Assembly: GCA_947258735.1 (NCBI GenBank)
Contig: CAMYJJ010000031.1
Coordinates: 1 to 17,813, forward strand
DNA from: Thermodesulfovibrionia bacterium
GTDB taxonomy: Bacteria; Nitrospirota; Thermodesulfovibrionia; UBA6902
DNA length: 17,813 bases
Reading direction: 5' to 3'
Shown here: piece by piece, positions 15,601 through 17,813 of the stretch
Numbering within the stretch: the stretch's first letter is position 1
Layout: each line of letters opens with the position of its first letter
Program-made: the position numbers and the translations under genes
The notes under the pieces: model-generated
What the model was told of the DNA's origin: nothing
Seen by the model: the letters and a program-made list of their open reading frames with translations, nothing else
Database searches by the model: none

Positions 15601-17261
15601 TTGGTAGCTGGATGACACCTGCGATCTTCAGGGTCAATGTACTAAATGATCCTCCGACGGCACCGACACTATCAAGTCCTGCTGACAACTCGGAAGTGGA
15701 TTCATTTACACCAGTTTTGACGGTCAATAATGCATCCGACACTGATAGTGAAAACCTTACTTATAACTTCGAATTGGCTCTGGATACAGACTTTGCCCAA
15801 ATCGTAGCATCAGAAATCGGGATATTTGAAGGAACAGGGACTACCCCCTGGCAGGTGCCAGTGAATCTCAATGAAAATACCTCTTATTACTGGCGAGCGC
15901 AGGCTGATGACTGGCTCGATGTAGGGCCTTGGATGACACCGGCAGTATTCTATGTTAATACTGCCAATGATGCACCAACAGTTCCTGTTATCACGGCACC
16001 AGCAGACGGTTCAGAGATAGAGTCACTCTCAGTAGACATTATCATTACAAACAGCACTGATCCTGAGTCTGATCCATTGACCTACACTTTTGAACTTGAC
16101 ACAGTCAATACCTTTGACTCACCGGATCTTATAAGTGCAAGCGGAATAGCTGAAGGTACTGGAACAACCACGTGGAGTACTGTCGGCCTGACAGATAATA
16201 CATGGTACTATGTTCGGACCAAAGCAAGTGATGGACAGGCTGAAAGTCCATGGTCAGCGGTAACAGGCTTTTTTGTAAATACAGTGAATGACCAGCCAAC
16301 AGTACCTGTCCTTGCGAATCCTTCAGACGGAAGCGGGGTAAACGTATTTTTACCTGAATTATCGGTGATCAATTCGACAGACCTTGATGGAGACATGTTA
16401 ACATACAATTTTGAGGTCTACACAGATCCTGCAATGTCGAATCTCGTGGATTCCGCAGCATCTATAGCGGAGATGTCTCAAATCACGGCGTGGACTGTTT
16501 CCGTAAGCCTAGTGGAAAACCAGATTTATTACTGGAGAGCGAGAGCATATGACGGAGCTCTGTATAGCGGCTGGACGACTCCCTCGTCATTCATGGTCAA
16601 TACTGCAAACGATGCACCGGATGCCCCGTTACTGGATGCGCCTGCAGAAGGAAGCAGTATTGATACACTTACACCGATGCTGTCATTCTACAATGCAACT
16701 GATCCTGACAGCGACATTCTGACCTATGATATAGAGATCTATGAAAATGGAACGGTTGTACAAACAATCACTGGCATAGATGAGAATGGAACAGGTATAA
16801 CAAGCCTCGCGGTAAGCGATCCTTTAGTGGACGATACGACGTATACATGGCGTGCAAGAGCATATGACGGTGACAGATACGGGGCATGGATGGAAATGGC
16901 CACATTTTCAGTCCATCTGCCGCTCACGGGCATAAACGGAACAATCAACTTTGATCCAAATACGCTGAATCAGCAGAGCAATGGCAAATGGGTAGTTGTA
17001 TACATAGAATTACCCAATGGACATGATGTACATGATATTGTCGTGTCCTCTATCGTGCTTGGTGGACTCATCCCAGCAGAGCCATGGCCGTACAATGTCG
17101 GAGATGAAGACAATGACGGTATACCGGACCTGATGGTGAAATTCAGAAGAGCTGATGTTATCAATCTGCTGCCGGAAGGAGACAGTGTCATTATTGAAGT
17201 GACCGGTGAGGTTGGGAGTGTAGAATTTGAAGGTGTTGATGTGATAAGGGTAATAAATTAA
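6636..17261 (+). CDS. giant secreted multi-domain surface protein (3541 aa): alpha-toroid, CARDB, FN3/discoidin, VWA, FG-GAP, 107-aa repeats
   Basis: The start is supported by AGGGGGG (6625-6631), 4 nt before ATG, and by a clear Sec signal peptide (1-22, cleavage after TFA). Domain order by residue: prenyltransferase/squalene-cyclase-like toroid 25-283; CARDB 1-5, 285-855; two FN3 domains split by discoidin-like inserts, 856-1405; one intact FN3, 1406-1500; CARDB 6, 1500-1620; VWA about 1686-1868; CARDB 7-8, 1905-2137; beta-rich linker; FG-GAP repeats 2362-2600; beta-rich region 2622-2898; five 107-aa repeats 2899-3433; C-terminal cap 3433-3541. There is no TM anchor, LPXTG or PEP-CTERM motif. 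Domain types point to extracellular binding: adhesion, matrix or cell-cell contact. The gene is intact, without frameshift, over 10.6 kb and is more GC-balanced than the cluster before it. Partners are not evident; it may be transcribed alone. Confidence 0.92.
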   Translation: MKKAVACLLFIILLLGNTTTFAQDQEIINGLNYLISTQNPDGSWGGAPSSSEVLPSTVTVIETMLELGESSSQNYFDSVSWLENQNLYTTDYLSARIHALSVAGTDEATLLTYLDTIYTDAWGGYADYEVNNLDTSQALLALHKIEFTDLETIGYALSYLLDNQNVDGGFGLSANDDSSTYVTVMIMRTFNSYHGTFDLQAEIDDAAAYLLTKQNTDGGFGSSPSTVYETALATMALIESGQGGALPLQDATTYLQTTQHANGSWEDDPYSTALALHAISNVIPDLTLSTSDITYTPSVPTPGETVSITATVFNNGLSDTSNVPVSFYDGDPDAGGIFIGEAVISQIPLDGSGIASVNWTATTVDVHNIFVLVDLADAIREVNDDDNLAIGQIRVYEQMDLTIESITFLPALPSPGQPVDAQVKVLNMGGLSADNISLRLDIDGVMVEERIIASLGSLQSKTETFMVQNLTDGFHQLTATVDPDNLFLEGDEANNSISESIEFKERVDLVASSSGIFFSDRYPKEGQIIYLSATVYNSRETIANNVIVRLYDGDPDIGGSQIGGDQFISSISGGGSGSTDWIPYDTFGMTGRHFVYVIVDPLNSIEETDEINNRAISGFHVERRADLIVEDIQFNPVSPEDGDYVQIKAVIKNNGSEQSEATKLKFYIGDPSSGGDQLDIDKSLPAIDSGATRTSQFNLNTTGKTGDNEIFAVIDPFDTVDEINELNNTLSRMLTVQASTRPDLTLTSSDITFTPEKPAMGDLITISARIQNIRNTATTSVDVNFYNGDPLSGGILLGTSTIPALSGMGSEIAALTWDTTNVTGKHEIYVSVDPDNTITEANEQNNGASAVTKIGLPGGAAPQNLTAISVNGTDIELNWEPGSEAATYGIIGYNVYRNNVWVNSLRNISKDGIVSASSSYSSQYSPEKSVDGNINTYWWVGLNAGQPQWLQVDFSSVRKINRVAISWYRSYYATDFEIQTWDGVQWTTQQSVTQSTGGITVHTLPSPVITDKVRLYVTKGNITNYPAVVEEIGIYEDNFIEGITYLDTGLGTGTYTYYVAAVDSAGIESVPSNEASASLGIDPPAIPTGLSADVNGFDINLNWNANSEPDLSGYRVYRDGLNVANEKRGAFIVGSNALTSLNRIIDGYIGTFSYTYWDSTPRGTVTIVLPRVYEIDRLRMLLYEASDNRFYRFKIESSVDGENWQIAVNKTAGQWNGWQEEIFAQPIHAKYFRITGTFCSTENQFKIMEFEAYSPEVVPKKLDTVGTVNIVRQNYYNLEEFIYDWNVGSRLPRKFFFSEFSTEEKDILSIYDRDTGLLLASYSGDLGAFITPPLSAQNYRFSFQPDYEGTAPGFYITKYIISGVQTSTAHTDSIYQNNDYSYAVTAMDTAGYESGLTSIVTASISDLTPPASPHNISATAGNGFVELIWYNNNESDLAGYNIYRNGDLIPVNGNQLITENTYEDLDVNNLVAYTYQITAMDVNGNESAQSAPATAVPTGIDLTINQSQSATDIFIFPKKPSIFDTATITALVRNIGPDTVNNVTVNFYNGDPDAGGLFIGSTVITEDITENGAEIAQITWDLVDAEGLHTIFIVADPDQEFPELDEGNNRASKTLTVTTNPVLNVDVNTVSPESFPTIEAKLRVRDSNENGIFGLNENNFNVIEEGAEALPITLTPLSDHQNEIPKVDIVFVIDTSGSMFDELQTVCGVIDDIVDILAVQGIDIGYTIYGLKNQHDCSVALTEVIFNGQPKTASSEDWGPGTTWAALMHPWREGASRIVIPISDENAYEGSGETQEDLDSIQEAIEACLANEVIAYPFYSEGGTVQSEAVTLATGTGGMAYDFVNANQVINEIVKAAHRSMSDYLITFSSPNLARDGTLRDVKIDAFYGIASGTDTGQYEAPLDINVDLVVNSLSLSNTNPLPSDTVIVTGEIHNLGGTSVDDILVQFYDGEPAYGIQIGDDQIISSLSPAGIISLSVPWLATSGTHDIYVVVTIPDGVTDINEDNNVSFVIVSVPGPVMPELGVTANDITFFQDPATRGEFLDIQAIIHNTGSDAANILVQTYLGDPLSGGVLIGSTTIPSLTANRTVNVQMQWLVDTVEGAYDLYLWIDPLNDIEEGNEGDNIAYTTFIVKERELTIDVTTDSQQYDALSDAGITVEIKNNTASLLTGTGEVYIEDLSGNSVAPVGTFTVTDLVPTGLTSWTYRIPVTVTAPWDMKDTLVEALVDVDTILQDLGISDKTVDVNSIRVLEVDAGGLPVDEKQAQSTFETPLQARVIWLMDGLTVTDSLRNFYIYFDTTDSGAKEASAYTNIPETGKLIAYSDDSGAVYTSESNGDGTFNISLLVDDVSSSGNDRTQGIVLDDFNDDGFIDIVTGSGSTAEIYYYENTANGLNSFSPPSVVGSIIAHSYIMDMAAADFNNDGHKDFVVSGNAVNHLYLFTGNGDGTFIQSIIPTPYGNNYFRGKAAVDMNEDGNQDLLVGNHIGVIYLYRGNGDGSFLAPVQVVDIGSNPYGLVAGDFDEDGILDIITNNSSSGDSYLLKGRNDGTFETPLLIQTLNTYNNSAFDTGDFNNDGHIDIIASTSSTRSIVYFAGNGDGTFEFGNSIASTSYSSLGISSSPALPEVHPALGTPEIIPSQSYTFVWSTGRTLPDNYRVHVTFSESTEIMADGYALFEILPDISIESSIVTDKVSYSANEPVTLTSTVTSLSENTILENLSAILTITDNQGAEFFTETSSISLLTPGQRWEWNTYWSTSTVSPGDYPIFLEVNDASGNQISANTGTITISSIVDPSSLLSGQISVDQQSILQGETLSIDYSITNTGNIDLSQIDLSIPILHVVELTAYDTITDQVLLLMGDTYTNTQQLSTSTYSAKDYLVILRASISGIEETLASAYFRVEGAPSAPSLYLPSHGEDVETFAPSLSVNNASDPNDDNLTYEFELYEDEALNALVHSSGEISEGINITYWQVPADLNEDAWYYWRARAYDGLLFGSWMTPAIFRVNVLNDPPTAPTLSSPADNSEVDSFTPVLTVNNASDTDSENLTYNFELALDTDFAQIVASEIGIFEGTGTTPWQVPVNLNENTSYYWRAQADDWLDVGPWMTPAVFYVNTANDAPTVPVITAPADGSEIESLSVDIIITNSTDPESDPLTYTFELDTVNTFDSPDLISASGIAEGTGTTTWSTVGLTDNTWYYVRTKASDGQAESPWSAVTGFFVNTVNDQPTVPVLANPSDGSGVNVFLPELSVINSTDLDGDMLTYNFEVYTDPAMSNLVDSAASIAEMSQITAWTVSVSLVENQIYYWRARAYDGALYSGWTTPSSFMVNTANDAPDAPLLDAPAEGSSIDTLTPMLSFYNATDPDSDILTYDIEIYENGTVVQTITGIDENGTGITSLAVSDPLVDDTTYTWRARAYDGDRYGAWMEMATFSVHLPLTGINGTINFDPNTLNQQSNGKWVVVYIELPNGHDVHDIVVSSIVLGGLIPAEPWPYNVGDEDNDGIPDLMVKFRRADVINLLPEGDSVIIEVTGEVGSVEFEGVDVIRVIN
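6708..7486 (+). other. domain: alpha-toroid (prenyltransferase/squalene-cyclase-like repeats)
   Basis: Repeated helix pairs end in motifs such as NPDGSWGG, AWGGYADY, NVDGGFG, NTDGGFGSS and ANGSWEDD, followed by hydrophobic helices of the ALLAL or ALATMALIE type. This is the QW-like repeat of the terpenoid cyclase/protein prenyltransferase fold. There is no DXDD acid motif and no thioester GCGEQ motif, so a binding role is likelier than catalysis. Confidence 0.75.
7487..9200 (+). other. domain array: CARDB-type beta-sandwiches 1-5
   Basis: Five units of about 105-115 aa begin near 7487, 7830, 8156, 8509 and 8860. Shared features are a PDLTL- or VDLV-like start, a GD/GE turn before ITA or ISA strands, V.N.G, FY.GDP..GG..IG, and an ending like VDP...I.E.NE.NN. 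CARDB domains are extracellular adhesion-type modules. Unit 2 lacks the GDP..GG loop. Confidence 0.8.
9201..11130 (+). other. domain region: three FN3 domains, the first two interrupted by discoidin-like inserts
   Basis: FN3 1 starts at APQNLTAISVNG and runs to GYNVYRNNVWVN. A discoidin/F5-8C-like module follows (about 9349-9750, SASSSYSSQYSPEKSVDGN), and the FN3 then resumes at ITYLDTGLGTGTYTYYVAAV. FN3 2 breaks the same way at GYRVYRDGLNVANE, with a discoidin-like module (9994-10395) and a further beta-rich, CUB-like stretch (about 10400-10720), before YSYAVTAMDTAGYES. FN3 3 (10852-11130) is intact and shows the uninterrupted pattern. Confidence 0.7.
11131..12345 (+). other. domain region: CARDB 6 and von Willebrand factor A domain
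   Basis: CARDB 6 (11131-11500) has the FYNGDPDAGG loop. After a beta-rich spacer, the VWA domain (about 11690-12240) begins VDIVFVIDTSGSM. A full metal-ion-dependent adhesion site is visible: DTSGS at residues 1694-1698, Thr1762 or Thr1763 in GPGTTWAA, and Asp1784 in IPISDENAY. This predicts divalent-cation-dependent ligand binding. Confidence 0.85.
12346..13045 (+). other. domain array: CARDB 7 and 8
   Basis: Two more CARDB units, starting near VDLVVNSLSL and PELGVTANDI, follow the VWA domain. Unit 7 has a shortened GEPAYG loop in place of GDP..GG; unit 8 has the standard GDPLSGG and ends in IEEGNEGDN. Confidence 0.75.
13719..14433 (+). other. domain: FG-GAP/VCBS-type calcium-loop repeats
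   Basis: Five D-x-N/D-x-DG-x-x-D loops appear: DFNDDGFID, DFNNDGHKD, DMNEDGNQD, DFDEDGILD and DFNNDGHID. GNGDGTF-type turns lie between them. Such repeats form blades of a calcium-binding beta-propeller; only five clear loops are seen, so the propeller may be completed by the flanking SNGDGTF segment near 13636. Confidence 0.8.
15330..16934 (+). repeat. five tandem 107-aa (321-bp) beta-sandwich repeats
   Basis: Repeats start at 15330, 15651, 15972, 16293 and 16614, exactly 321 bp apart. Shared positions are xP-x-A/V-P, P-x-x-G/N-S, NNASD or NSTD, LTY-x-FE, Y-Y/T-WRARAYDG, W-T/M-TP and VNTAND. They are fibronectin-like extracellular spacer domains. Sequences have diverged clearly, but the length has not. 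Confidence 0.85.
16932..17258 (+). other. domain: C-terminal cap of the giant protein
   Basis: This region of about 109 aa begins INGTINFDPNTLN, contains GKWVVVYIELPNGHDV and the calcium-type loop DEDNDGIPDLMVKF, and ends in IRVIN. I recall similar ends on other secreted bacterial and archaeal proteins but cannot name a family. It could be a folding cap or an attachment unit. Confidence 0.5.
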
Positions 17262-17283
17262 TAAATTTCGGAAGAGACGTCCT

Positions 17284-17323
17284 ATTAAGGAGTAAGGGCA
17301 ACTTTGGTTGCCCACTTCTTAAT
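17284..17323 (+). terminator. stem-loop terminator of the giant gene
   Basis: GGGCAAC (17296-17302) pairs perfectly with GTTGCCC (17307-17313) around TTTG. A lower stem, ATTAAGGAGT with ACTTCTTAAT, adds ten pairs, one of them G-U, with a 2-nt bulge on the 5' side. There is no long T-run, so it may act as an mRNA 3'-end stabiliser or a weak terminator. Confidence 0.6.
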
Positions 17324-17515
17324 TGTCCTATAGTATCATCATTCTATTTATTTGTCCTCAATTTTCAAATTCTTGTAGATTATTCTTATCCAGATACAAT
17401 CGCCAAAGAACAAATCGCAGCAACATCTCCATGACATAAGTCAATGTTCATTTTCTGAGGCATTAAGGATACTTAATGCAAGGTGATCAATGAATTTAGA
17501 CATCAGTCATAATTA

Positions 17516-17543
17516 TTGAAACAAGATCCGATAACAATATAAT
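17516..17543 (+). promoter_or_regulatory. sigma70-type promoter for the last gene
   Basis: TTGAAA (17516-17521) and a perfect TATAAT (17538-17543) are separated by 16 nt. Transcription would begin near 17550, about 134 nt before the next ATG. Confidence 0.6.
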
Positions 17544-17625
17544 CTTACAGATACATTAGCCTCCCACAAACTCACCAGCGATCTCCTGAAGTAATACATA
17601 AGAAAATACTTTCAGTAGAACATCG

Positions 17626-17669
17626 AAAAGGGACATCTCAGATTTATTGCTTTGAATGTCCCTTTTTTT
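17626..17669 (+). terminator. intrinsic terminator, possible attenuator
   Basis: AAAAGGGACAT (17626-17636) pairs with ATGTCCCTTTT (17656-17666), and the T-run covers 17663-17669. It ends 14 nt before the next ATG and lies downstream of the promoter at 17516-17543, so it would stop that transcript unless read-through is allowed. Confidence 0.65.
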
Positions 17670-17683
17670 AAAAAGGAGGCGTT

Positions 17684-17813
17684 ATGCAACTCATAGCATT
17701 ATCAATGCAGGATTATCCGGAGAACTACCTTGAAGACATTAAATTGAGGGAGCAAAGAAAATTTGAGATAGCCGATAACATTGAAGAAGTAAAAAAGCAG
17801 ATAGAGATGATAG
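17684..17813 (+). CDS. unknown protein, N-terminal part only (3'-truncated by window edge)
   Basis: AAAAGGAGG (17671-17679) lies 4 nt before ATG, giving strong support for the start. The 43 visible codons begin MQLIALSMQDYPENYLED and continue as a highly charged helix (LREQRKFEIADNIEEVKKQIEMI) with coiled-coil character. No signal peptide is seen. I do not recognise it. Its leader contains an intrinsic-terminator hairpin, so expression may be controlled by read-through. Confidence 0.7.
   Translation, partial: MQLIALSMQDYPENYLEDIKLREQRKFEIADNIEEVKKQIEMI

Larger units (their letters stand above)
17262..17683 (+). other. intergenic region with two hairpins and a promoter
   Basis: No gene is visible. 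The region contains a stem-loop after the giant gene (17284-17323), a sigma70-type promoter (17516-17543) and an intrinsic-terminator hairpin (17626-17669) just ahead of the next start codon. Nothing recognisable is seen in 17324-17515. Confidence 0.6.

Noticed and set aside
1..17813. CRISPR arrays, tRNA or rRNA genes, insertion sequences
   Set aside because: I saw no regularly spaced direct repeats with unique spacers, no cloverleaf-like sequence, no rRNA motifs and no transposase reading frame.

Overview
The window looks like a bacterial chromosome segment of moderate to low GC, dominated by genes for large secreted or surface proteins. My best guess is Nitrospirota or a deltaproteobacterial-type lineage (low to moderate confidence). 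The guess rests on the transglutaminase-like protein family and on REP-like repeats whose translations include peptides such as SPLAGERWGEG and TPLNPPLVRGE. I know both from genomes of those groups, but I have searched nothing.

Layout, all genes on the + strand. (1) 3-809 is the 3' part of an HD-domain protein that enters from outside the window. (2) 1078-1371 is a small unknown protein. (3) 1372-1818 is an AT-rich leader with a good sigma70-type promoter and three stem-loops. (4) 1819-4884 is a secreted protein with a coiled coil, a transglutaminase-like domain and a hydrophobic tail. Its linker carries REP-like repeats read in frame, and its catalytic Cys position appears to be Ala. (5) 4900-6374 is an AT-rich cluster of small membrane proteins: a 4-TM protein, then a hydrophobic ORF that overlaps a 3-TM protein, then a decayed second copy of that overlap. 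(6) 6636-17261 is one giant gene (3541 aa) for a secreted multi-domain protein: an alpha-toroid, eight CARDB domains, FN3 domains interrupted by discoidin-like modules, a VWA domain, FG-GAP repeats, five 107-aa repeats and a C-terminal cap. (7) 17684 to the end is the start of another unknown gene, with a promoter and an intrinsic-terminator hairpin in its leader.

The most unusual part is 4591-6374. The transglutaminase-like protein changes abruptly after a GGYSGG motif into a hydrophobic tail, and a small membrane protein follows 15 bp later. The next ORF looks like a detached alternative tail: it is readable upstream from a GG but has no start codon there, and its order of hydrophobic stretches followed by an LDR motif is similar. 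It overlaps its own membrane-protein partner, and a third, degraded copy of that junction lies further on. This resembles the exchangeable C-terminus, partner and orphan-cassette layout of polymorphic toxin systems, here with membrane-embedded modules. It is a hypothesis from layout and short alignments; no toxin activity can be seen in the sequence.

The giant protein has a Sec signal peptide and no visible membrane anchor or sorting motif. Its domains are of binding or adhesion type, so a cell-surface or matrix adhesin is the likeliest role.
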